Of a stretch of 64,000 bases of DNA, positions 9,601 through 17,595 are shown piece by piece. The notes under the pieces are model-generated. The model was not told the origin of the DNA. It made no database searches and saw only the letters and a program-made list of their open reading frames with translations. Position 1 is the stretch's first letter, and each line of letters opens with the position of its first letter. Source of the stretch: Galactobacillus timonensis (GTDB lineage Bacteria; Bacillota_I; Bacilli_A; Erysipelotrichales; Erysipelotrichaceae); contig NZ_LT964739.1 in the NCBI RefSeq assembly GCF_900240265.1, positions 1,825,147 to 1,889,146 on the forward strand. The letters are read 5' to 3'. The position numbers were made by a program, and so were the translations under genes.

Positions 9601-10607
9601 ACATTGTTGTCGGAAACGTGTACAACACCAAATTCACGGACCAGTTCTTCAAGAACATTACGCATGAAAAATACTCTTTGAATAAGGTTTTTGATTTTGA
9701 TGTTCCCAAAGCCTGGAAAGCTGATGGCACTTCAATCAGAACTGTCAAGAAGTACATGGCAAAGAACAATCCCATCGTTACTGTTGCCCAGATAGAGGGG
9801 AAAGGCATGTTCTTCAAGCTAAATCCGCTATCGAAAGGTAAAGGTCAGCTGCCCATTAAAGAGGGAATGGATATCAACAAGTATGGCGGCTATGATAAGG
9901 TTTCGGGCGCGTATTTCTGTGTTGTTGAACATCAGAAGGGGAAAAAGAGGATAAGAACTATTCAACCCGTTCTCCTTTATGCAAAGGATGAATACGAAAA
10001 CAAACCGGAAGAATACTGTGAGAATGTGTTGAATCTTGAAAAACCGAGGATCATTGTGAAGAAGGTTCCCAAGAATGCAATTCTTGAACTGGATGGTTCC
10101 AGATTGTTGATTACAGGGAGAACTGGAAGTCAAAATGTATACAGGCATGCTTATGAGTTTTCTGTTGACAACGAACATGGACAATATTTGAAGAACCTTC
10201 AGAAGTACTGCCAGAGATGTGCAACTGCAGGAAAAGATGTAGAACTGAAAGTTACAAGTTGCGATGGTATTTCTGCTGAAGACAACGTTAAGATGTACGA
10301 CTGGTTTATCAGCAGAATTGAGCAGCCTTGTTATTTGAAACTGTTTAATAATGAAAGAAAACAATTATCTAATTGTCGCGATGCTTTCTGCTCTCTGTCG
10401 ATATTGAAGCAGGCAAAGGCATTGATGGAAATATTGAAAGTTTTTAAATGTGATTCAGTATTTGGAAACTTTAAGGAATTTAATGGGTCTTCTGGTACTG
10501 CAGGAAGAGTTCAGAAATCAAGTAACATATCTTCATTTACCAGCGCTTTCCTGATTCATCAATCAAGTACAGGTCTCTATGAAACAAAAGTTGATCTTTT
10601 GAAATGA
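6615..10607 (+). CDS. cas9: CRISPR-associated endonuclease Cas9, type II-A
   Basis: RNA-guided double-strand DNA nuclease, 1330 aa from the ATG at 6615. That start is chosen because AAGGAG sits 8 nt upstream; a TTG at 6591 is in frame but overlaps the tracrRNA -35. RuvC-I has GLDVGTSS (D18) and is followed by the arginine-rich bridge helix (RRTARTNRRRLNRRKQR). RuvC-II has IMIEMART (E764), HNH has YDIDHIFPRS (H858), and RuvC-III has LHHAKDAYLN (H988/H989, D992), so both nuclease sites look intact. The size and order match SpCas9-type enzymes, with a C-terminal PAM-interacting region whose PAM cannot be predicted. It works with the tracrRNA just upstream and crRNAs from the array at 12516, and heads cas9-cas1-cas2-csn2. 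Confidence 0.97.
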   Translation: MKQNGNNEKQGNWYLGLDVGTSSCGWAVTDQDYNILKFKGKSMWGARLFDEANTAEARRTARTNRRRLNRRKQRLLLLESIFTDEIKKLDPNFFVRLHESNLWAEDRTESGCKYTLFNDPGFTDVDYLKKYPTIYHLRSELIHNDQPHDVRLVFLALHHIIKSRGHFLWESSANSEGKTLDEAMEDLETRFESDGLSFSPRDPALFKDVLSSADSVSIKKEKLNKAFGDLAKTEEDSLDYGAFLDLLSGATVKLSKLFCDDSLTDADIKSISLKDDIDSQMDQLTILLSDRADYIFYAKEVFDIAKLAEFLGTNEYLSDAKIVLFKKNERELKVLKNFVRNNLSAEDYKAIFHSGKGNNLCAYLASDDAEKKCSQEEFCKYLEPFVAGMKDSVDDEEENVYKEIAGRTFLTKLKGSSNGVVPYQLQRKELIAILNNAEHYLPFLNDVDSDGYRTSDKIISLVEFRIPYYVGPLKNGWAVRKNSNERVYPWNFEKMIDEEASAEKFMENLVGRCTYTGAPALPLNSLLYSRYMVLNAINPIKVNGYPIDVRTKQQIFNDLFVKSRKKVTKKSIHGYLLSKGLIKQTDEISGIDDEINASLKSLHDFSSMRDHISDADIEKIIKAILVYGKDKKMLGSWIKKNVKCVTKDDLRCIRSFQYSEWGRLSKEFLTEIYHTDENGEVKTIMDMLWETNNTLMQLLSDRYQFLVNAQEYRKEQFGVGDSVREQVEDLYIAPAVKRSIWQTLKVVDELVDIQKSAPAKIMIEMARTNSKELKKKRTVSRKDTLSELYRSCAKEAFQFIPKEKFEKVKSRLEKETDQSLRRDKLYLYYTQLGCSAYTGEPIDFEQMMLEDKTYDIDHIFPRSLIKDNSLNNRVLVESRLNREKTNEYPIKDSIRKKMLSFWKMLHDKNLISDVKFERLNRCTPLTEEELSSFVARQIVETQQSTKALAEILHNSYPTSRIVYSKAGNVSDFRQEFDLPKFREINDLHHAKDAYLNIVVGNVYNTKFTDQFFKNITHEKYSLNKVFDFDVPKAWKADGTSIRTVKKYMAKNNPIVTVAQIEGKGMFFKLNPLSKGKGQLPIKEGMDINKYGGYDKVSGAYFCVVEHQKGKKRIRTIQPVLLYAKDEYENKPEEYCENVLNLEKPRIIVKKVPKNAILELDGSRLLITGRTGSQNVYRHAYEFSVDNEHGQYLKNLQKYCQRCATAGKDVELKVTSCDGISAEDNVKMYDWFISRIEQPCYLKLFNNERKQLSNCRDAFCSLSILKQAKALMEILKVFKCDSVFGNFKEFNGSSGTAGRVQKSSNISSFTSAFLIHQSSTGLYETKVDLLK

Positions 10608-10610
10608 TTT

Positions 10611-11519
10611 ATGGGCTGGCGTGTTGTTGCAATCTCCAGTATTGCGAAACTTGATTACAAATTGGATTATCTCGTTATCAGAACCAAGGATAATGTGAAC
10701 CGCATTCATATAAGTGAGATTTCTGTCCTGATCATCGAGTCTACAGCAGTTTCATTAACTGCTTATCTCCTTGTAGAGCTTGCGAAGAACAAAGTCGATG
10801 TTGTTTTCTGCGATGAACGGCGGTTCCCGTTTGCAAGATTTCAACCACTTTATGGCAGCCATGATACTTCTGATAAGGTCAGAAAGCAGGTTGTTTGGCC
10901 GCCAGATGTAAAAAAGGCAATATGGAGCAGGGTAGTTGTCGCTAAGATCCTGGGGCAAAGTGCAGTTTTGGACCGGATTGGAAGCACAGAAGGCAGAGAT
11001 GCATTGCTGGAGTTTGCAAAAGAAGTAATGCCCGGCGATGTGACAAATCGGGAAGGGCATGCAGCAAAAGTATATTTCAACAGATTATTTGGCATGAGCT
11101 TTACAAGAACGGATAAGGACAATGTAATCAATTCTTGTCTGAATTACGGCTATAGTCTTCTGCTTTCTGTTGTCGCGAGAGAGGTGGTCAACAACGGTTA
11201 CGTTACTCAGCTGGGCATTCATCATGACAATATGTTTAATGATCTAAACCTTGCTTGTGACTTAATGGAACCATTTCGGCCATTTATTGATCTTCTTTGC
11301 GTTCAAATGAAGCCGGATCAGTTCGGTAAAGATCAGAAACTTCAGTTGATTGGTTTTATGAACCGTCAGGTCAATATTGACAGTAAGCAGCAGTTCATCC
11401 TGAATGCCATTGAAATATACGTTAAAAGCGTTTTGACATCTTTAGAATGTGGGGATCCATCGATCATTAAATTTCCTGATTATGAATTTTCGATATATGA
11501 GAGTTCTGGTGTTCTTTGA
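10611..11519 (+). CDS. cas1: CRISPR integrase Cas1 (type II)
   Basis: Metal-dependent integrase that, with Cas2, inserts new spacers at the leader end. At 302 aa it has the usual type II length. The N-terminal beta domain has HISEISVLIIES. The helical catalytic domain shows the conserved acid in NREGHAAKVYF (E148), the histidine in LGIHHDN (H204) and the acidic DLMEPFRPFID stretch (E220/D227), so the site is complete. The ATG comes 3 nt after the cas9 stop, so it is translationally linked. It is AT-richer than the chromosome around the block. Confidence 0.96.
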   Translation: MGWRVVAISSIAKLDYKLDYLVIRTKDNVNRIHISEISVLIIESTAVSLTAYLLVELAKNKVDVVFCDERRFPFARFQPLYGSHDTSDKVRKQVVWPPDVKKAIWSRVVVAKILGQSAVLDRIGSTEGRDALLEFAKEVMPGDVTNREGHAAKVYFNRLFGMSFTRTDKDNVINSCLNYGYSLLLSVVAREVVNNGYVTQLGIHHDNMFNDLNLACDLMEPFRPFIDLLCVQMKPDQFGKDQKLQLIGFMNRQVNIDSKQQFILNAIEIYVKSVLTSLECGDPSIIKFPDYEFSIYESSGVL

Positions 11520-11802
11520 TCTTCCTGTTACAACTGCAGCAGGCAGACGAGCATATACAACGTTTAGAAAATTTCTGATTAAAGACGGCTTCTTTATGAT
11601 GCAGGAATCGGTCTATTGCAAAATAGCCCTTAACCAGCAGTCAAGTAATGCAATTGTTGAGCAAATCAAAAACAATAAGCCGGATTGCGGTCTTGTTCAG
11701 GTACTCGTTATTACTGAGAAACAGTATTCCAATATTGTTCATGTGGTTGGAGACAATAAAAGTGACGTCATTAACTCATCGGAACGATTGGTGGTCTTAT
11801 GA
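11497..11802 (+). CDS. cas2: CRISPR-associated protein Cas2 (type II)
   Basis: Small ferredoxin-fold partner of Cas1 in spacer acquisition, 101 aa from the ATG at 11497. The family start MRVLVFFDLPV with Asp8 marks this codon as the start; the open frame extends further upstream inside cas1, but that segment is not Cas2-like. It overlaps the cas1 end by 23 nt and its stop overlaps the csn2 start (ATGA). The core continues with YTTFRKFLIKDGFFMMQESVYCK and DCGLVQVLVITEKQY, as expected. Confidence 0.94.
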   Translation: MRVLVFFDLPVTTAAGRRAYTTFRKFLIKDGFFMMQESVYCKIALNQQSSNAIVEQIKNNKPDCGLVQVLVITEKQYSNIVHVVGDNKSDVINSSERLVVL

Positions 11803-12461
11803 TCCTGGTGAATCCTAACTATTTTGATCCGATATCCATTACTGAGGAATATCCCGAGACTCTGGTTGTGGAAGATAATTTCTATTATCGGAGTATTCTG
11901 ACGGACATGATTGAGCAGTTGAAGACCGGGAAAGGTGATTTTGTTCTTTCGGAAAATGAGGAAATCATCAGCTGCCAGAACATTCAAATTGTTACCGATC
12001 TTCTTCAAATGGATTTTTCTGATCGAACAGCAAAGACAAGACTCCAGCAGACTATTGCATTCGATTTTCGCGATGATCCGGCTGTTGAAAGTATCCGTGA
12101 AGATCTTTATCATTTCTGCTTTAAAATCTGTACAGATTATCCTCTTCCGGTCAGCTTCAAAATGGATCTGACAGCCATTGATCTTGTAAAAATGATGGAT
12201 TTTTTCCTTGATCTTAGCTTTTCTTCATGGGTAGAGAAGATTATTCTTCTCCTTGAAGCGGAGCGTTCCCTGCTAAAGAAGAATCTGTTTATCTTCTCAG
12301 GTTTAAAGGATCTGATGAATAAAGAAGAGTATGCGGCTCTTGAGAAGGAATTGAAGTATCGAAAGTTCAGTGTACTAATGATAGAACATCGTGAACATCA
12401 GGATCTCGATGACAAAGATCATCTAAGGATTATTGATAAGGATCTCTGCCTGATAGAATAA
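11799..12461 (+). CDS. csn2: CRISPR-associated protein Csn2 (subtype II-A marker)
   Basis: Csn2 forms a tetrameric ring that binds double-stranded DNA ends and helps Cas1-Cas2 and Cas9 acquire spacers; its presence defines subtype II-A. The 220 aa here start by ATGA overlap with cas2. Visible family features are the N-terminal NPNYFDPISI, the motif FYYRSILTDMIEQL and the C-terminal FSGLKDLMNKEEYAALEKELKYRKFSVLMIE segment. The length matches the short Csn2 group. The 54-bp leader and array follow directly. Confidence 0.9.
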   Translation: MILVNPNYFDPISITEEYPETLVVEDNFYYRSILTDMIEQLKTGKGDFVLSENEEIISCQNIQIVTDLLQMDFSDRTAKTRLQQTIAFDFRDDPAVESIREDLYHFCFKICTDYPLPVSFKMDLTAIDLVKMMDFFLDLSFSSWVEKIILLLEAERSLLKKNLFIFSGLKDLMNKEEYAALEKELKYRKFSVLMIEHREHQDLDDKDHLRIIDKDLCLIE

Positions 12462-12515
12462 TAGGTGCCAGAAGCCTGTTTGCTATGCAGGTAAATACAT
12501 AGGTCCAAATTTGAG
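12462..12515 (+). promoter_or_regulatory. CRISPR leader with ATTTGAG anchoring motif
   Basis: Only 54 bp separate the csn2 stop from the first repeat. The last seven bases (12509-12515) are ATTTGAG, the leader-anchoring sequence known from streptococcal type II-A systems that directs new spacers to the first repeat. A possible promoter for the array (TTGATA at about 12431 with AATAAT at about 12455) lies in the csn2 end, with weak support. Confidence 0.7.
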
Positions 12516-15500
12516 GTTTGAGAGCTATGTAATTTCTTTTGGTAGCAAAGCGATGGTAGCCTCTTTGATACATCATACAAGGTTTGAGAGCTATGTAATT
12601 TCTTTTGGTAGCAAAGCAATTAAAGTTGCAATGCTTTTTACCCTTATGTTTGAGAGCTATGTAATTTCTTTTGGTAGCAAAGCAATTAAAGTTGCAATGC
12701 TTTTTACCCTTATGTTTGAGAGCTATGTAATTTCTTTTGGTAGCAAAGCTAAGAGAAGGATGGCATATCGTAGCAGGCTGTTTGAGAGCTATGTAATTTC
12801 TTTTGGTAGCAAAGCCACGACATGAAACACAAAATACTATCTATCGTTTGAGAGCTATGTAATTTCTTTTGGTAGCAAAGCTTCTTTGGAGAACGGGTAC
12901 AAATGCTGCCGGTTTGAGAGCTATGTAATTTCTTTTGGTAGCAAAGCTCCCCATGTACGGCTGCGGATGTACTCAACGTTTGAGAGCTATGTAATTTCTT
13001 TTGGTAGCAAAGCCAGTCTATGGTCAATCCTATGCCTGGGGCAGTTTGAGAGCTATGTAATTTCTTTTGGTAGCAAAGCCTTTACTTTTTCAGACGGATC
13101 AAACCCGTAGTTTGAGAGCTATGTAATTTCTTTTGGTAGCAAAGCTATTTTGAATTCCTGTCGCCTGCTGCACGCGTTTGAGAGCTATGTAATTTCTTTT
13201 GGTAGCAAAGCAGTTCTTAGAGTTAAACGTAATCACGGCATGTTTGAGAGCTATGTAATTTCTTTTGGTAGCAAAGCCCATCAGCCGATCCTTATCAACC
13301 ATGTGCTGTTTGAGAGCTATGTAATTTCTTTTGGTAGCAAAGCTATCAACGCTGTATGGTTCCATTCCTTTCTGTTTGAGAGCTATGTAATTTCTTTTGG
13401 TAGCAAAGCTCAGAGTGATGTATCTGATGCCGGAGGATCGTTTGAGAGCTATGTAATTTCTTTTGGTAGCAAAGCAATACATTGACAGCAATGCAGACGA
13501 TGTTCGTTTGAGAGCTATGTAATTTCTTTTGGTAGCAAAGCGGAATTCCTTCGACGACATCGAAGATGCCAGTTTGAGAGCTATGTAATTTCTTTTGGTA
13601 GCAAAGCAGCCGATGACCTTATGTCTTTTTGTTCCTGGTTTGAGAGCTATGTAATTTCTTTTGGTAGCAAAGCACCGGACACGGGAAGAACTGAACAGCG
13701 GAAGTTTGAGAGCTATGTAATTTCTTTTGGTAGCAAAGCAGTGGAACCGGTTGCTGTGCTGACCGACATGTTTGAGAGCTATGTAATTTCTTTTGGTAGC
13801 AAAGCGAAAACCGTATGCCTTCATGTCCTGCACCAGTTTGAGAGCTATGTAATTTCTTTTGGTAGCAAAGCAAAGGTCATTCCACATAAAGTCAGGGCAG
13901 TGTTTGAGAGCTATGTAATTTCTTTTGGTAGCAAAGCTCTCCGGCACCATGCGCCCGATGAACAGGAGTTTGAGAGCTATGTAATTTCTTTTGGTAGCAA
14001 AGCTAAGTGTTACTAAAATCCTTGTAATAGTTGAGTTTGAGAGCTATGTAATTTCTTTTGGTAGCAAAGCATCTCCCCCAACTACTGTACATGACACGGA
14101 GTTTGAGAGCTATGTAATTTCTTTTGGTAGCAAAGCAACCGTACCGACCATCGATATTCCTATTCGGTTTGAGAGCTATGTAATTTCTTTTGGTAGCAAA
14201 GCGGATGTCTGTTCCGACAAACTGCGGCAGCGGTTTGAGAGCTATGTAATTTCTTTTGGTAGCAAAGCCGGTAAAATCGTTTTCCGCTTCCATGAGTCGT
14301 TTGAGAGCTATGTAATTTCTTTTGGTAGCAAAGCCGTGCAGCTGATGCCGTTTTTATTTATGCAGTTTGAGAGCTATGTAATTTCTTTTGGTAGCAAAGC
14401 TAAACGCGCAATCAAGCTGATCGCGGAACAAGTTTGAGAGCTATGTAATTTCTTTTGGTAGCAAAGCCTGCTTTCTGTCGATGTTCTGAGACTGCTTGTT
14501 TGAGAGCTATGTAATTTCTTTTGGTAGCAAAGCTTCGCTTTTCCATTTCCTTACCTCCTTATTGTTTGAGAGCTATGTAATTTCTTTTGGTAGCAAAGCC
14601 AGTCGGTTCAGCGAGAATAATCGGCGCAAGTTTGAGAGCTATGTAATTTCTTTTGGTAGCAAAGCTTCTCGGTCGGGTGGAATACCGGCTGGATGGTTTG
14701 AGAGCTATGTAATTTCTTTTGGTAGCAAAGCCTGCCCGTTTCTGTTTCCACGCCCCCGAGTGTTTGAGAGCTATGTAATTTCTTTTGGTAGCAAAGCCAG
14801 ACGGAAAGAAGGAAAATGTTTCGACATGTTTGAGAGCTATGTAATTTCTTTTGGTAGCAAAGCTTCGGCTTTGCTTCAATGTTCCCCCTGTTAGTTTGAG
14901 AGCTATGTAATTTCTTTTGGTAGCAAAGCTTTTCCGTCTCTACTTCTCTGAGGCATATAGTTTGAGAGCTATGTAATTTCTTTTGGTAGCAAAGCCTGAT
15001 TCATACGCTGAACTTTCCTAATCCGTGTTTGAGAGCTATGTAATTTCTTTTGGTAGCAAAGCTCTGCCCCTCGATTACAGGCTTCAGGATGTGTTTGAGA
15101 GCTATGTAATTTCTTTTGGTAGCAAAGCCGTCAACGATCATTGCTGCATTAAACGCCTGTTTGAGAGCTATGTAATTTCTTTTGGTAGCAAAGCAGTTTT
15201 ACCACTACCCTTTTTACCAAAAACGTTTGAGAGCTATGTAATTTCTTTTGGTAGCAAAGCCTGCCTGATGTTGATACTATCTGTGTTGCAGTTTGAGAGC
15301 TATGTAATTTCTTTTGGTAGCAAAGCATTTGATAGATTTACAGGTTGATCCGGACGGTTTGAGAGCTATGTAATTTCTTTTGGTAGCAAAGCTGCAGGAC
15401 AGTTCAATAAGCGGATAACGATAGTTTGAGAGCTATGTAATTTCTTTTGGTAGCAAAGCCCCACACAGCGATGTATCTGCGCGGCAATCGTTTGAGAGCT

Positions 15501-16385
15501 ATGTAATTTCTTTTGGTAGCAAAGCCGCGTGAGCAGTTTGGGAAACGCATGGCCGGTTTGAGAGCTATGTAATTTCTTTTGGTAGCAAAGCATACATCAC
15601 TGTTAATGCCGATCTGCAAGTGTTTGAGAGCTATGTAATTTCTTTTGGTAGCAAAGCCTTAGTGTATCTGCTGATATCCGCATACATGTTTGAGAGCTAT
15701 GTAATTTCTTTTGGTAGCAAAGCTGCATTGACCTCGCTCAAGTCGATTCCGGAGTTTGAGAGCTATGTAATTTCTTTTGGTAGCAAAGCTGTTTGAAAAA
15801 GATTTGTTATCCACCTACGGTTTGAGAGCTATGTAATTTCTTTTGGTAGCAAAGCCAATAGCGCGCTTAAATAAATAGCGCTTGTGTTTGAGAGCTATGT
15901 AATTTCTTTTGGTAGCAAAGCTTGTTTTCTGGTCTTCAGTGATAAATGTTTGTTTGAGAGCTATGTAATTTCTTTTGGTAGCAAAGCCAAAGATGAGGCT
16001 ACAGAAAAAATTGTCGATGTTTGAGAGCTATGTAATTTCTTTTGGTAGCAAAGCATCCTTCCCGCCCGCTTCAAATTGTGGGCTGTTTGAGAGCTATGTA
16101 ATTTCTTCTGGTAGCAAAGCCTTCATTGCCGCTTCGAACTGTTCCTGTGTGTTTGAGAGCTATGTAATTTCTTCTGGTAGCAAAGCACTATTCCTCTCAT
16201 TGCTATTCCTCGATTAGTTTGAGAGCTATGTAATTTCTTCTGGTAGCAAAGCTTGCCTGTGGCGATCGTGTAATTGACTACAGTTTGAGAGCTATGTAAT
16301 TTCTTCTGGTAGCAAAGCAAGAATTGCTGAAGTATTGAGGCCTATATCAGTTTGAGAGCTGTGTAATTTCTTCTGGTAGTCATTC
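12516..16385 (+). CRISPR. Type II-A CRISPR array, 59 repeats and 58 spacers
   Basis: The 36-bp repeats start GTTTGAGAGCTATG and end GGTAGCAAAGC, with a 66-bp period: 30-bp spacers, except six of 31 bp (ending at 14034, 14431, 15026, 15423, 16018 and 16349). Repeats 1-54 (12516-16054) look identical. Repeats 55-58 (from 16085, 16151, 16217 and 16283) share a T-to-C change (TTCTGG for TTTTGG). Repeat 59 (16350-16385) also has it, plus GCTGTG and a degenerate 3' end, marking the old end. Spacers 2 and 3 (12618-12647, 12684-12713) are identical. The crRNA strand is plus, as GUUUGAGAGCUAUG matches the 5' end of SpCas9-type crRNA repeats and complements the tracrRNA. Confidence 0.98.
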
Positions 16386-16433
16386 CATTTGATGATGATT
16401 GAGGCAGGCAGCGTTTTCTTTCTATGAAAGAAC

Positions 16434-16439
16434 TATACT
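16434..16439 (+). promoter_or_regulatory. -10 element of M42 peptidase gene
   Basis: TATACT lies 26 bp before the ATG at 16466, after the array trailer. The -35 is weak. No T-rich terminator is seen between the last repeat and this promoter. Confidence 0.4.
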
Positions 16440-16465
16440 GGTAACGATGAGTGAGAGGTGTTGTG

Positions 16466-17524
16466 ATGGAAGAACGGGAACGCATTGAGCAGCTTTCGAA
16501 TCTGTTTGGACCTTCTGGCTTTGAGGATGAAGTATCGGATTTTGTTCGCTCTGAATTAAAGGAGCTCAGTCTTCATCAGGACCATATGCGCAATCTCTCG
16601 GGTGCCTTTGGAACGGATGGTCCGGTTGTGATGCTGGACGCGCATCTGGATGAGGTTGGGCTGATTGTGCAGGCGATCAAACCGGATGGGACGATGCGTT
16701 TTCTGACGCTTGGACGCATGGCGCCAGAGGCAGTAGCGGCCAGTAGTTTCCGCATCCGTACGGACAAGGGTACATATGTTCCGGCGGTTGTGGCATGCAA
16801 GCCGCCCCATTTCCGTTCGTCATTGGAAAAGAATATGCCTTTGGATATTTCGTCGATGGTTCTGGATTGCGGCACATCGAGCAAAGAGGAGACGGAGGCC
16901 TTGGGCATCTCGATCGGATCGCCCGCAGCTCCGGATGTGGTGTGCCGCTATGATCAGAATCTGCACCGGTTCTATGGCAAGGCGTTTGACTGCCGCATCG
17001 GTGTGGCGGCGGAAATCGAAACGCTGAAGCGCCTGGAGAGGGAAGGCTTTGATCATCTGTCCTGCCGTGTCGGTGCTTCCTTTGCGGTGCAGGAAGAAGT
17101 CGGGGAACGCGGGGTTCTGGTGAATGCTTCGCGGCTTCAGCCGGATGTCATGATCTGCTTCGAAGGCTGTCCTGCCGATGATACGTTCTCGGAAGACTAT
17201 ATGGTGCAGGCGGCTCTTGGAAAGGGGCCGATGCTAAGGAATATGGACGTTTCCATGATTACCAACTGGCGCTTCCAGAAGTTCGCCGTTGATCTTGCGA
17301 AGCAGTGCGGCATTCCTGTGCAGCAGTCGGTACGTGCCGGCGGCGGTACGAATGCGGCGGCTGTCAACAGCCGCTTTGGTACGCCGGCGATCGTGATCGG
17401 CATTCCGGTGCGCTATATTCACAGTCCGAATTGTTTCGTGGATGAACGTGACTATGAAAATGCGGTAAAGCTGGCTGTGGCACTGGTGCATGCGCTGACG
17501 GCTTCCAATGTAGGCAAACTGTAA
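16466..17524 (+). CDS. M42 family metallopeptidase (glutamyl/deblocking aminopeptidase-like)
   Basis: Cytosolic dinuclear-metal aminopeptidase, 352 aa from the ATG at 16466 (Shine-Dalgarno AGAGGTG upstream; an in-frame GTG at 16451 is less likely). Metal and catalytic motifs of the PepA/FrvX/TET group occur in order: DAHLDEVGLIV, the bridging Asp in AFDCRIGVA, the base/ligand pair in VQEEVGERG, and the late His in VRYIHSPN. Such enzymes form dodecamers that trim short peptides. It is the first gene after the CRISPR array and appears monocistronic. The cleavage preference is not readable. Confidence 0.87.
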   Translation: MEERERIEQLSNLFGPSGFEDEVSDFVRSELKELSLHQDHMRNLSGAFGTDGPVVMLDAHLDEVGLIVQAIKPDGTMRFLTLGRMAPEAVAASSFRIRTDKGTYVPAVVACKPPHFRSSLEKNMPLDISSMVLDCGTSSKEETEALGISIGSPAAPDVVCRYDQNLHRFYGKAFDCRIGVAAEIETLKRLEREGFDHLSCRVGASFAVQEEVGERGVLVNASRLQPDVMICFEGCPADDTFSEDYMVQAALGKGPMLRNMDVSMITNWRFQKFAVDLAKQCGIPVQQSVRAGGGTNAAAVNSRFGTPAIVIGIPVRYIHSPNCFVDERDYENAVKLAVALVHALTASNVGKL

Positions 17525-17537
17525 GAAAGTGGGCCGT

Positions 17538-17569
17538 TTCCTCTATTGAAAATATGTAAAATAGAGGAA
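17538..17569 (+). promoter_or_regulatory. Perfect 10-bp inverted repeat before the PEBP gene
   Basis: TTCCTCTATT and AATAGAGGAA flank 12 nt. The right arm covers a -10-like TAAAAT (17557-17562). With no T-run after it, it fits an operator or RNA hairpin better than a terminator. Confidence 0.45.
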
Positions 17570-17595
17570 GAATCAGCTTTGAGTAGAGGTGTTCA

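Noticed and set aside
12419-16320. Many open frames on both strands across the array with repeated peptides such as FESYVISFGSKA and FATKRNYIALK
   Set aside because: The 66-bp repeat-spacer period is divisible by 3, so the repeat is read in the same frame many times. These are artefacts of the array, not repeat proteins.
16386-16433. Terminator or second small array after the last repeat
   Set aside because: Only a weak hairpin (CTTTC/GAAAG) without a T-run is seen, and no further repeats occur.
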